A stretch of 64,000 bases of DNA from Kolteria novifilia (lineage in GTDB: Bacteria; Planctomycetota; Planctomycetia; Kolteriales; Kolteriaceae), in contig CP036279.1 of the NCBI GenBank assembly GCA_007748055.1, positions 5,642,001-5,706,000 of the forward strand, in the 5' to 3' direction. Within the stretch, counting starts at the first letter, position 1, and each line of letters opens with the position of its first letter. Shown piece after piece: positions 27,001 to 37,184 of the stretch. A program made the position numbers and the translations under genes. Below the pieces are notes generated by a model. The model made no database searches and was not told the origin of the DNA. It was given only the letters and a program-made list of their open reading frames with translations.

Positions 27001-29163
27001 CTACCTTGCCGCCCCCGCGGTGGCGGACGCCATCTTGCGATTGCCCGTTTGGTAGCTCGCCACGCCGACGACCTCGATCTTCGTATCGCGCGTCACTTCG
27101 TTGTAACTGAGCACGATCAAGTTCGGGATCATCTGCAACGTCATCTGTTTCAGCGCCGTTCGGATCTGCGGGACCACGAGCAGGACCGCGGGGCGATTCT
27201 GTTCGAGCAGCTTGCGCACCTGCTCGAAGATCGCGCGACCAATCCCCTCCATCGCCACCGGCGAGAGTCGCACCGTGGTGCGGTCGGTCTGGTCGATCCC
27301 GGCGGCAATCATGTCCTCCAGGGCCGGCTCGAGCGAAACCACCCGCAGGACGCGATCCTGGTCGCGATACTGCTGGCAGATCCATCGCGAGAGCCGATGC
27401 CTCACGTATTCGGTCAGAATCTCCGGATCCTTCGTCCGGGCCGCGTAGTCGCCGAGCGTCTCGAGAATCGTCTCCATGTCGCGAATGCTGATCCCTTCCC
27501 GAAGCAAGTTCTGCAGCACCCGCTGAACATCGCCCATCTTGAGCATGTCGGGGATGACTTCCGCCACCACCGCGGGAGAAGTCTCCTTGACCACCTCGAC
27601 CAGCGACGCGACGCGATCACGGTTGAGCAATTCCGCGGCGGTGCGCTTGATTGTGTCGGTCAAGTGGGTCGTCACGACGTTGGACGCCTCGATCACCGTG
27701 TAGCCGAGCATCTCGGCCCGTTCGCGTTGACTCGGATCGATCCAATAAGCGGTCTGCTCGAAGATCGGATCGGTCGTCTTGATTCCTTGGAGCTTGCCGG
27801 TGGTGATGCCGGTGTCGATCGCCATGAAGTGTCCCGGATAGGCGGTCGCACGCGAGATCACGCTTCCTTTCAGCTTCACCTGATAGTCGTTGGGCGGCAA
27901 GTTCGGGTTATCCCGCAGCCGCACCCCGGGGAGAATGATGCCCAACTCACTCGCGAGTTGCTTGCGAATGAGCACGATTCTCTCCTCCAAATCACCGCCC
28001 TTGCGTTTGTCCGCCAGCGGGATCAACGCGTAGCCGACCTCGAGTTCGAGGATGTCTAGGCGGAGGGCGTCTTCAGGACGCTCTTGCTTGCGCGGCGCTG
28101 GCGCCTCTTTCTTGCGATCATCCTCTTCGGCCTTTTTGGTGTCTTCACGCCGTTTTTCCTCCTTGAGAAAGTTCGCCGCGAAGAAGCAGGCCGCGGAAAG
28201 CGCTCCCAAGGGAAGCCAAGGCAATCCCGTTCCCAAAATCGGTCCCGACGCGGCCATCGCCGCCAAGAACAACCCCGCGGCGATCAGCGCCAGGTTGTTC
28301 GACAGCAAGACCTGCCGGCCAATCAACTTGCCCAGATCGACCTCGGTCGATTGGCGCGTCACCAGCATGCCCGCCGCGATCGAAAGCAGCGTCGCGGGGA
28401 CTTGGCTGACCAGACCGTCACCGATCGTCAAGATCGTGAAGATCTGCGCCGCGTCGGCGACCGGCATGCCGTACTGCAGCGTTCCGATCAACAGGCCGCC
28501 GATGATGTTGATGATCGTGATGATGATCGACGCCACCGCGTCGCCGCGGACGAACTTGCCGGCACCATCCATCGAGCCGTAGAAGTCCGCCTGCTGCGTG
28601 ATCTCGTCGCGTCGTCGTTTCGCCTCCCGTTCGTCAATGATCCCGGCGTTGAGGTCGGCGTCGATCGCCATCTGGCGACCGGGCATTCCATCAAGCGCGA
28701 ATCGCGCCGCCACTTCCGAAGTCCGCACCGAACCGCGGTTGATGACGACGAACTGCACCACCACCACGATGGTGAAGATGACAATCCCCAGGATGATGTT
28801 GCCGCCGGCAACAAAGTTCCCGAAGGCCTGAATCACGCTCCCGGCCGCGAGACTTCCATCGGCGGCGGCGTTGCTCATGATCAACCGCGTTGTCGCGATG
28901 TTCAGCACGAGCCGAAAGAGCGTCGTCGCCAACAGGACCGTCGGAAAGACCGTGAACTCCGTCGGGGACTTCACCGTCACCGTCGCCATCAAAATCAACA
29001 CCGACACCGTGATGCTGATCGAAAGCAGGACGTCCATGAACGCCGGCGGCAGGGGTATGAACAGAATCGCCAGCGAGCCGAGCAGCGTCAGGGGAAACAC
29101 GAGTCCCTGATTCGCCTCGACAAAGCCGATCAATCCCGTTCGCAGTTGCGAACCGGCCGACAT
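27001..29163 (-). CDS. flhA: Flagellar export protein FlhA
   Basis: 720 residues, the usual length. FlhA is the large inner-membrane ring of the flagellar type III export gate. About eight membrane helices lie in residues 15-330. The family signature (FPTVLLATTLFRLVLNIATT) and the cytoplasmic loop with the GRQMAIDADLNAG block (residues about 155-170) are present, then a linker and the cytoplasmic domain that docks chaperone-substrate complexes. It is transcribed with the STAS gene about 195 bases upstream and flhF downstream. Confidence 0.98.
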   Translation of the reverse strand: MSAGSQLRTGLIGFVEANQGLVFPLTLLGSLAILFIPLPPAFMDVLLSISITVSVLILMATVTVKSPTEFTVFPTVLLATTLFRLVLNIATTRLIMSNAAADGSLAAGSVIQAFGNFVAGGNIILGIVIFTIVVVVQFVVINRGSVRTSEVAARFALDGMPGRQMAIDADLNAGIIDEREAKRRRDEITQQADFYGSMDGAGKFVRGDAVASIIITIINIIGGLLIGTLQYGMPVADAAQIFTILTIGDGLVSQVPATLLSIAAGMLVTRQSTEVDLGKLIGRQVLLSNNLALIAAGLFLAAMAASGPILGTGLPWLPLGALSAACFFAANFLKEEKRREDTKKAEEDDRKKEAPAPRKQERPEDALRLDILELEVGYALIPLADKRKGGDLEERIVLIRKQLASELGIILPGVRLRDNPNLPPNDYQVKLKGSVISRATAYPGHFMAIDTGITTGKLQGIKTTDPIFEQTAYWIDPSQRERAEMLGYTVIEASNVVTTHLTDTIKRTAAELLNRDRVASLVEVVKETSPAVVAEVIPDMLKMGDVQRVLQNLLREGISIRDMETILETLGDYAARTKDPEILTEYVRHRLSRWICQQYRDQDRVLRVVSLEPALEDMIAAGIDQTDRTTVRLSPVAMEGIGRAIFEQVRKLLEQNRPAVLLVVPQIRTALKQMTLQMIPNLIVLSYNEVTRDTKIEVVGVASYQTGNRKMASATAGAAR

Positions 29164-29358
29164 GGTCGTCCTCTCGTCCCAAGTTGTCGCTAAGTGTCGG
29201 GCGGGGCCATAGCACCATCGCGATCGCGTGTCTAGGTCAACTTCCCGCCACTTCTTGAGCGGAAATCGCCGACAACCTCAACCCGATGCGCCTTTCGGCA
29301 CACAGACCGTTCTTCCAACGGTCCCAAGGAAGTTTAGACCGGGATTGGCACTCGAACG

Positions 29359-29745
29359 TCAATTGACGGAACCTTGCGTTCCCGAATCGTCGCTGGGGGA
29401 CGTGGGAGCCGTCTGGAAGGCGCGTACCGCCGCTTCCCGCGTTGGAAGGACTTCCAATGTCGAATCCAGTCGCATGGTTTTCAAGACGAGACGAATGCTA
29501 TCGGACGCGTTGCAGAGCTTGACGTCGCCGCCCAACTCGCGACATCGCTTCATGAAGAGCAGCACCCCGCCGATGCCCGAACTGGCGAAGAACGAAATCC
29601 GCATCATGTCGAGGACAAGATTGGGACAACGCTTGATCTCGTCGAAGACAATCAGACGAAACTCATCGAACGCGGCGATCTTGAGTCCATCTTCCGGGAC
29701 TTCGATCACCACCGCGCCTTCGTGTCGTTCGATCCTCGTCTCCAA
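29359..29745 (-). CDS. STAS-domain protein (anti-sigma-factor antagonist type)
   Basis: A 128-residue single-domain protein. Residues 5-105 form a STAS fold: VVIEVPEDGLKIAAFDEFR, LVLDMMRISFFASSGIGGVL, and LCNASDSIRLVLKTM. The conserved Asp-x-Ser/Thr loop is here FFASSGIG, so a phosphorylatable Ser is available. Such proteins respond to partner-switching kinases and phosphatases; no anti-sigma kinase is in the window. The C-terminal tail is Ser/Thr-rich. It lies upstream of flhA. Confidence 0.9.
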   Translation of the reverse strand: METRIERHEGAVVIEVPEDGLKIAAFDEFRLIVFDEIKRCPNLVLDMMRISFFASSGIGGVLLFMKRCRELGGDVKLCNASDSIRLVLKTMRLDSTLEVLPTREAAVRAFQTAPTSPSDDSGTQGSVN

Positions 29746-29847
29746 CGATCCGCTCCCAGCATGAGAATGACGCCGTGCGATCCCCTACCCTACCACAACC
29801 ACTCGTGGGGAGCACCTGAAGCCGGGGGGACCGCATGGTTCCCCTCC

Positions 29848-30843
29848 TCAGCCGGGCGAGACGGCATTGGTGAGTTGGCGACGGTAGAGTTCCAGATCGG
29901 CGTCGACCATCATGTTGACCAGGCCGGGAAAACCGACCTCCGCGTTCCAGCCAAGCACCTCGCGAGCCCTCGTCGGATCGGCGATCAAGGTGTCGACTTC
30001 CGCCGGCCGCAGCAACTCAGGATCGATCACCAGATGCTTTGCCGGATCGAGTTCGGCGCGGGCGAACGCGAGATCGACGAACTCCTTGACCGAATGGCTC
30101 ACCCCCGTCCCGATGACGAAATCCTCCGGCTCGTCCCGCTGTAGCATCATCCACATCGCTCGCACGTAGTCCCCGGCGAAGCCCCAATCCCGATGGGCCT
30201 CGAGGTTACCGAGCCGTAGTTCATCCTGGAGTCCCAGCTTGATCCGAGCGACGGCGTTGGAGATCTTCCGGGTCACGAACTCGCGTCCTCGACGCGGCGA
30301 CTCGTGATTGAAGAGAATGCCGCTGACGCAAAACATGTCGTAGCTCTCGCGGTAGTTCACCGTGATCCAATGCCCGTAGACCTTGGCGACGCCGTAGGGA
30401 CTCCGCGGATAGAAGGGCGTCGACTCCCGTTGCGGAGTCTCGCGCGTGCGGCCGAACATCTCACTGGAGGAGGCTTGGTAGAAGCGAATCCGGTCGGCGC
30501 CAACGGAGCGGATCGCCTCGAGCATCCGCGTCACTCCCGCCGCGGTGAACTCGGCGGTGAGCATCGGCTGCGACCAACTCGCGGGCACGAAACTCTGGGC
30601 GGCGAGATTGTAAACCTCATCCGGTTCCGACTCCTCGACCGAGCGGATCAGGGAGTACTGGTCGAGCAAGTCGGCCTGGTGGATCGTGATCCGATCGCGA
30701 AAGTGGTCGATGCGATCGAAGCGGTCGGTGCTCGATCGGCGAATCACGCCGTGAACCTCGTACCCCTTCTCCAAGAGAAACTCGGCCAAGTACGATCCGT
30801 CTTGGCCCGTAATGCCCGTGATCAGCGCCTTTTTGGTCATCAA
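29848..30843 (-). CDS. gmd: GDP-mannose 4,6-dehydratase
   Basis: A 331-residue extended SDR that converts GDP-D-mannose to GDP-4-keto-6-deoxymannose, the first step towards GDP-L-fucose, GDP-rhamnose or perosamine. Seen: NAD motif [28 protein letters not shown], the ASSSEMFG block, catalytic Tyr/Lys in [28 protein letters not shown] and the C-terminal [14 protein letters not shown]. Slightly shorter than most Gmd. Methionines at 30843 and 30840 are both possible starts. No fcl gene is adjacent; other nucleotide-sugar genes lie at 47-50 kb. Confidence 0.95.
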   Translation of the reverse strand: MMTKKALITGITGQDGSYLAEFLLEKGYEVHGVIRRSSTDRFDRIDHFRDRITIHQADLLDQYSLIRSVEESEPDEVYNLAAQSFVPASWSQPMLTAEFTAAGVTRMLEAIRSVGADRIRFYQASSSEMFGRTRETPQRESTPFYPRSPYGVAKVYGHWITVNYRESYDMFCVSGILFNHESPRRGREFVTRKISNAVARIKLGLQDELRLGNLEAHRDWGFAGDYVRAMWMMLQRDEPEDFVIGTGVSHSVKEFVDLAFARAELDPAKHLVIDPELLRPAEVDTLIADPTRAREVLGWNAEVGFPGLVNMMVDADLELYRRQLTNAVSPG

Positions 30844-31029
30844 TCTTCACCTGATGCTCGCCGGATGTTGCTCGCCCTTCTTTTTACGGAGAACCGAAGA
30901 CTAAGGTAATCGACAACTGGAGCGAGCGGACCTCCCTTCGTAAGCATCTACCTCGGTGCTCCCTGGTGATCCAAGGTCCAGCCCAGAGCTGACCTCGTTC
31001 CCCCCAGCCCCTTTGACACGAGGAGTCCG

Positions 31030-32160
31030 ATGAACGCCGTCCTGTCCATCGTTTGCGAGCTCTGCCTCACGACGGTGCTCGCCCCCGCCCCGATGCGGCT
31101 TCCCGACGCTCGCCCCGAGAAGGCCCCTCCCTTCAGCGACGTCGTCCGCGAGCACTTCAAGACCTGGGATCAGACCGGTCGAGGTTACCTCACCGCCGAG
31201 GAGGTTCACCACCTGGTCAGAAATCTCTCGGTCACGGGACCGGCCGCGGCCGTCATCGCGACCCTCCACCACTACGAGCGGATCCATCGCAAGAACCTCG
31301 TGCGCTTCTCCGAACAATTCCTGCTCAGCGTCAACAACGAGAACGCCACCCAGGAGACCGATCGGAAGCTCCGCCTCTTCCTGCGAACGCGCTATTGGCA
31401 CTACTTCAACCAAATCGAACAAACGCCTCGTCAGCTCTTCGTCGGCGACGCACCGAGTCTCGACGGCATCCACCAAGGCGCCGTCGGCGACTGCTTCGTC
31501 ATCGCCCCGATCGGGTCGGCGGTCGCCCGCAATCCCGAGGAGGTTCGGCGCTGGTTTCACCCCTTGCCCGACGGCGGTTGCGAACTCGTCTTCCCCCAGC
31601 GTCGCGTTCGGGTCCCGCGACTCTCCGACGCGGAAATCGCCCTGACCTCCTCCGCGGGAAGCCAGGGAATGTGGCTCAAGGTCCTCGAGACGGGAGTCGG
31701 TCTCACCGAGGTGCGATCGGGATTCGAACGCTCCGACGAGTCCGGCGAGGATGCCGTCGACCACGGCGGATCGGCGCGGGAAACCTATCGCCTCCTCACC
31801 GGACGGTCCTTCGGTCGCGTCGACCTGATGAAGACCCGCGAACCGGAACGAATCGGGGAGCTGATCTCCCAGTCCCTGCGCGAGGGTCGACTTGTCGGCA
31901 CCGGCACCGACCGAACTCGGCGGGCCAACCACGTGCCGACCAATCACGACTACGCGATCATCGGCTACGACGCCGAACGCCGCCTGGTGCACCTGTGGAA
32001 CCCCTGGGGGAACCGCGTCTCCACTCAAGGAATGCCCGGCATCGAGAATGGCTTCCCCACCGAGGGAGGTAAGTTCTCCGTCCCTCTCAACGACTTCGTT
32101 CGCATCTTCCGCGCCGTGGTCTACGAGACCAGGGAAGAGGCACGCCGCGAGCAGTCCTGA
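31030..32160 (+). CDS. Calpain-like (C2-family) cysteine protease with an EF-hand-like segment
   Basis: A 376-residue protein. An N-terminal hydrophobic stretch may be a signal sequence. Residues 47-58 (DQTGRGYLTAEE) look like an EF-hand loop with unusual residues at positions 3 and 5, so calcium binding is uncertain. The protease core has Cys155 in GAVGDCFVIAPIGS, His306 in PTNHDYAIIGYD and Asn324 in LWNPWGN, a full catalytic triad of calpain type. Bacterial calpain-like proteins are poorly known; the substrate is unknown. Divergent from gmd with about 190 bases between. Confidence 0.85.
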   Translation: MNAVLSIVCELCLTTVLAPAPMRLPDARPEKAPPFSDVVREHFKTWDQTGRGYLTAEEVHHLVRNLSVTGPAAAVIATLHHYERIHRKNLVRFSEQFLLSVNNENATQETDRKLRLFLRTRYWHYFNQIEQTPRQLFVGDAPSLDGIHQGAVGDCFVIAPIGSAVARNPEEVRRWFHPLPDGGCELVFPQRRVRVPRLSDAEIALTSSAGSQGMWLKVLETGVGLTEVRSGFERSDESGEDAVDHGGSARETYRLLTGRSFGRVDLMKTREPERIGELISQSLREGRLVGTGTDRTRRANHVPTNHDYAIIGYDAERRLVHLWNPWGNRVSTQGMPGIENGFPTEGGKFSVPLNDFVRIFRAVVYETREEARREQS

Positions 32161-32255
32161 CTAGTTCGTTCACTGTCCCAAGAGTCTCTCGGGTGTCATA
32201 CCAACGCTCGTCGTGGGCATGCGCGGGTGCCCCCAACTCAACGTTCCCCCAAGTT

Positions 32256-33404
32256 CTAGCCCCTCCTGCTTCCTCGGAACGCCGACGGACTCAGTCCCGT
32301 CTGCTCGCGGAAGACGACGCCAAAACGCGAGGGATGGTGAAAGCCGGTCTGCTGACTGATCGCGGTGATCGACAAGTCGGTCTCTAGCAACAGTGTCCGA
32401 GCCCGTTCGATCCGCACCCGCAAGATCTCTCGTTTCGGCGACCGTCCCAAAAGCCGTTCGAATTTCATCTCCAGCGATCGGCGCGAGATCGGCACGTCGC
32501 GCAGGATCGAGGCGACCGAGATACCGTCACACGCGTGCCGCCGAATCAGTCGCAGGGCTCGCGCAACGTCACGATCGTCAATCGCGATGATGTCGGTCGA
32601 GAGACGCGGCACGACCCCGACCGGCTCGATCAACAGGGGCCGTTTCGGAGGCCGACGTCCCGCCATCATCCGGTCGAGGAGCTTCGCCGCCTCGTACCCG
32701 ACTCGCTCCGGGTGAAACGCGACGCTTGAAAGCGGCGGTTCGGAAAGATCACAAAGCTCCTCGTCGTTGTCGGCCCCGATCACCGCCACTTCCTCGGGAA
32801 CCGCGAGCCCACGCCGACGACACGCGTCCAGAGCGCGCAGGCCATGGATGTCGTTGCCGGCGACCAGCCCAAAGGGAAGCGGACGTCCGGCGATCCAGTC
32901 GGCGAGGCGTTCCTGATGGGCCTCCCACCCTGACGTTCGCACTTCGTCGCTCTCCGCGAGGAAGGACTCGCCCTCGAGCCCGACCCCGTCGAGAACTTCG
33001 CGAACCCCCGCCCAGCGTTCGGTCGACCAATAGTCCTCGCAAACGCCATAGTAGCCGAGGTGATCGAAGCCCCGTTCGAGTAGGTGCCGGGCGGCCAATC
33101 GCCCGACTTCGCGACTGTCGTTGAGGATCATCGGAAACCCAGGTTCGCTCTCCCGGCGATCGAAGAGGCAGACGATGGGTAGGTCGTGTCGCAGGATGCG
33201 GGGATCGTCGCTGCGGGTGATGATGCCGTCGCCGTCCCAGCGATCGATCCAGTCCGGAAGCGCCGCCCCGAGTTCGCGCTGTTCGAGAAAGACCGACCAA
33301 CCGCGCTGTTCCTTGAGAAACTTGGCGATCCCGCGCAGCACACCACGCCCGAAGGTGATCGACGTTTCCACGATCAAGGCCACGTGTCGGCGCTTCCGCG
33401 CCAT
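32256..33404 (-). CDS. XylR-family transcriptional regulator (LacI-like sensor plus AraC HTH)
   Basis: 382 residues. Residues 1-270 form a periplasmic-binding/LacI-type sugar sensor (HVALIVETSITFGRGVLRGI, IVCLFDRRE, FGLVAGNDIHGLRALDACRR, VAVIGADNDEELC). Residues about 275-382 form an AraC-type double HTH (VASILRDVPISRRSLEMKFE, then ITAISQQTGFHHPSRFGVVF). This layout is that of E. coli XylR. It probably activates the divergent sugar gene run at 33775 in response to a sugar. The start at 33404 follows AGAGG; an upstream GTG (33410) is also possible. Confidence 0.93.
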   Translation of the reverse strand: MARKRRHVALIVETSITFGRGVLRGIAKFLKEQRGWSVFLEQRELGAALPDWIDRWDGDGIITRSDDPRILRHDLPIVCLFDRRESEPGFPMILNDSREVGRLAARHLLERGFDHLGYYGVCEDYWSTERWAGVREVLDGVGLEGESFLAESDEVRTSGWEAHQERLADWIAGRPLPFGLVAGNDIHGLRALDACRRRGLAVPEEVAVIGADNDEELCDLSEPPLSSVAFHPERVGYEAAKLLDRMMAGRRPPKRPLLIEPVGVVPRLSTDIIAIDDRDVARALRLIRRHACDGISVASILRDVPISRRSLEMKFERLLGRSPKREILRVRIERARTLLLETDLSITAISQQTGFHHPSRFGVVFREQTGLSPSAFRGSRRG

Positions 33405-33774
33405 GGTCACCTCTTGCGCAAAGGAGATGATCGACGATTTACTGCTCGCGAGCGGTTGGGCCCTTCATCCTACCGGAAGTCCATCGTCATGCGAAATGAT
33501 CACGCCGGCGATCTCCAACGTTTCCTGGTGAGATCCGTGGTTGTGGAGATTTTGGGTCGAGGGACCACTCGCGACGACGGTCGTGAATCGTCAATGCCTT
33601 CTGTCGCGCCACTCGGCTTGCGCAAAATGAAGAACGATTTGCGCGAACGGGGATTGCTCGCGGAGGGGACGTACGCGAACCTAGTAAGCGTGTGCCACCG
33701 ACTCGGTCACGATGGGGCCATCCGCGACCGACCTTCGACCACAACGACCTAACTGTCGACACCAGGGAGAATCG
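33405..33774. promoter_or_regulatory. Divergent promoter region with candidate regulator sites
   Basis: 370 bases between the XylR-type gene (minus) and the aldo/keto reductase (plus), with no gene. TTGCGCAA occurs at 33414-33421 and 33618-33625, and TTGCGCGAA at 33639. The last two cores are direct repeats 21 bp apart, the spacing that AraC-type proteins often need. A palindrome GCTCGCGAGC lies at 33444-33453. These are candidates only. Confidence 0.45.
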
Positions 33775-34731
<957 letters not shown>

Positions 34732-34763
34732 TGGTTCGTCCAGGCCTAAGTGCCAAGCTTTCT

Positions 34764-34902
34764 CACCTCTCCCACGGGGAGAGGTCGGCGAGCGAAGCGA
34801 GCCGGGTGAGGGGATTGCTTACTTGGTGAATCAAAACGGTTTGTTGGAAGAGCCCCCTCACCCCTAACCCCTCTCCCGCAGGGAGAGGGGAACAAGAGGC
34901 TC
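34764..34902 (+). repeat. Bipartite palindromic repeat, single copy
   Basis: ACCTCTCCCACGGGGAGAGG, then GTCGGCGAGCG, then CGGTTTGTTGGAAGAG, then a second hairpin CCTCTCCCGCAGGGAGAGG and GGAACAAGAGGCTC. The inner piece is the same type as in the array at 40783-42094, so this copy is the unexpanded form. Confidence 0.88.
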
Positions 34903-34947
34903 ACAACCAATTGAGTCTGAGACCGAGCCTTTGGCAAGGAGAGCGAC

Positions 34948-35907
34948 ATGGCCGATAGCGATACCTCCCAACAACGACGTCTCGAGCGACGCCGTCTCTT
35001 TAAGCACACCGCGGCCGCCGCGGCGGGGGTCGGCTTTGCCGTCTCTCGGGCGAGCGCCGAGCAAGCCATTACCGCCGGGGCCACCAACGGGAACATCAAC
35101 CAGTCGGTCGCCTTCTGGTGCTTCAACGCCGCCGGCGACAAGTGGAGCGCCGAGAAGACCTGCCAGGTCGCCAAGCAACTCGGTTGTCGCTCGGTCGAAC
35201 TGATCGGCCCGGAGCACTGGGACCTGCTCAAGAAATACGGCCTCGTCTGCGCGCTCTCTCCCAACGGGATGCCGACCGCGCCGTTCATCAAGGCCTTCAA
35301 CAACCCGCGCTATCACGACCAAGTCGTCACCCTCACGAAGAAGGCGATCGACGACAGCTCCGAGGCGGGCTTCCCCAGCGTCATCGCCTTCACCGGTTAC
35401 CTCTACCGCGACACCGACAACCCCAACCTCGGCAGCATGTCCCGCGAGGAAGCGGCCGATCACTGCGTCGAGGGCCTCAAGCGGGTGGTCGGCCACGCGG
35501 AGAAAAAAGGCGTCAACGTCTGCCTCGAACATCTCAACACGCGCGACAACACTCATCCGATGAAGGGGCATCCCGGCTATCACGGCGACAACCTCGACGA
35601 GGTCGCCGAGATCATCCGGCGGGTCGACTCGCCCAACCTGAAGCTACTCTTCGACATCTACCACGTCCAAGTCATGCACGGCGACATCCAGCGCCGCCTC
35701 GACGAAAACAAGGACATCATCGGCCATGTCCACACCGCCGGCTGTCCCGGAAGGGGCGAACTCGACGACACCCAGGAAGTTCAGTACGCCCCGATCATGC
35801 ACAAACTTCTCGACATCGGTTACGTCGGCTATGTCGGCCAAGAGTTCATCCCGACCCGCGATCCCCTCGCGAGCCTTCGTCAAGCCGTCAAGACCTGCGA
35901 TGTCTAG
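34948..35907 (+). CDS. Tat-exported hydroxypyruvate-isomerase-like TIM-barrel protein
   Basis: 319 residues. The N-terminus (RRLERRRLFKHTAAAAAGVG) has the twin-Arg pattern and hydrophobic core of a Tat signal, giving export in folded form. The mature domain has VELIGPEHWDLLKKYG, CLEHLNTRDN (metal Glu), HPMKGHPGYHGD, LFDIYHVQVMHGDIQRR (metal Asp/His) and GHVHTAGCPGRGELDD then GQEFIP, as in hydroxypyruvate isomerases. A related aldose-ketose isomerisation outside the cytoplasm is likely. AAGGAGAG lies 5 bases before the ATG. Confidence 0.88.
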   Translation: MADSDTSQQRRLERRRLFKHTAAAAAGVGFAVSRASAEQAITAGATNGNINQSVAFWCFNAAGDKWSAEKTCQVAKQLGCRSVELIGPEHWDLLKKYGLVCALSPNGMPTAPFIKAFNNPRYHDQVVTLTKKAIDDSSEAGFPSVIAFTGYLYRDTDNPNLGSMSREEAADHCVEGLKRVVGHAEKKGVNVCLEHLNTRDNTHPMKGHPGYHGDNLDEVAEIIRRVDSPNLKLLFDIYHVQVMHGDIQRRLDENKDIIGHVHTAGCPGRGELDDTQEVQYAPIMHKLLDIGYVGYVGQEFIPTRDPLASLRQAVKTCDV

Positions 35908-36045
35908 CGGTCTGTCCATCCTCCGACATCGGGTGCCACAGGCTGCTCGCCAGCCAGTGACAAGAGAACCGTGCTCGGTCAACCCGCGAACGCCGCGCGG
36001 CGGAGAGTCCGCGATCAACAACGCCTTGCCCCAGTGAGTATCCGC

Positions 36046-37080
36046 ATGCTTGCGATTCGACTCGATGAACCAAAGCAGTTCCGCCAGATCGCCATCCCGG
36101 AACCGGAACGTCCCGGCCCCGGCGAAGCGCTCGTTCGGACCCACCGCATGGGGGTCTGCGGATCGGACATCAGCGGCTACCTCGGGCATATGCCTTTCTT
36201 CCGCTACCCCCGCATCCCCGGCCACGAGCTCGGCGTCGAGGTGCTCGACGTCGGACCCGGCGTCGCGAACGTCAAAGCGGGCGATCGTTGCAGCATCGAA
36301 CCCTACATGAACTGCGGCACGTGCTACCCCTGCCGCAAGGGGAACTCCAACTGCTGCGCGACCCTCGAAGTGATCGGCGTCATGGTCGACGGCGGACTGC
36401 GCGAACGATTCATCGTCCGAGCCGACAAGCTCCATCCTTCGGAAAAACTCTCGTTTGAGCAGCTCGCCCTCGTCGAGACCCTCGCCATCGGATGTCACGC
36501 GACCGATCGCGGCGCCCCGACCGATGGGGATCACGCCCTGATCATCGGGGCCGGTCCCATCGGGCTGGCGACGCTCGAGTTCACCCGACTGACCGGGGCG
36601 ACAATCACCGTCATGGACATGGATCAGGGACGACTCGACTTCTGCCGCGAGACCTACGGGATCGAACGGACCGTCCAGTTCAAAGGGGACGGTTCCGAAT
36701 TGGCGCGTCTCGAGGAAATCACCGGTGGCGACCTCTACGCAGTCGTCACCGACGCGACCGGAAACGTCAAGTCAATGAGCAACGCTCTCAACTATGTCGC
36801 GCCGACCGGCTCCCTCGTCTATGTCGGCATCACCACGCAGGAGATCTCGCTGCCGCATCCGCTGCTGCATCGTCGCGAGGTCAGTGTCAAGGGGTCGCGC
36901 AACGCGCTGCCGGCCGACTTTCCGCGCATCATCGACCTCATCGAGCGGGGCGTCATCGACACCGACCCCTGGATCACCCATCGAACGCCGATCGACAAGA
37001 TGATCGCGTCGTTCGACTCGTTCACCCGCCGCGAGACCGGAGTCATCAAAGCGATGATCGACGTCAGCGGCGTCTCGTAG
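36046..37080 (+). CDS. Zinc-binding alcohol dehydrogenase (MDR family)
   Basis: 344 residues of the Zn-dependent medium-chain dehydrogenase family. Seen: GVCGSDISGYLGH (catalytic Cys), IPGHELGVEV, structural-zinc NCGTCYPCRKGNSNCC, the NAD motif GAGPIGLATLEF and a C-terminal HRREVSVKGSRNA. Such enzymes in sugar-acid operons oxidise aldonates or polyols; the exact substrate is not clear. The ATG at 36046 is preferred; a GTG at 36034 is possible. About 140 bases separate it from the Tat gene. Confidence 0.9.
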   Translation: MLAIRLDEPKQFRQIAIPEPERPGPGEALVRTHRMGVCGSDISGYLGHMPFFRYPRIPGHELGVEVLDVGPGVANVKAGDRCSIEPYMNCGTCYPCRKGNSNCCATLEVIGVMVDGGLRERFIVRADKLHPSEKLSFEQLALVETLAIGCHATDRGAPTDGDHALIIGAGPIGLATLEFTRLTGATITVMDMDQGRLDFCRETYGIERTVQFKGDGSELARLEEITGGDLYAVVTDATGNVKSMSNALNYVAPTGSLVYVGITTQEISLPHPLLHRREVSVKGSRNALPADFPRIIDLIERGVIDTDPWITHRTPIDKMIASFDSFTRRETGVIKAMIDVSGVS

Positions 37081-37184
37081 ACTCCCCGACCGTCGGCGAG
37101 TTGCCGACCGCGACGAAGGACCAAGGAGCGTCGCTCGGACTTCTCGCACGCGAAACACCTTGGCCATGGAAACAGGAAAGCACC

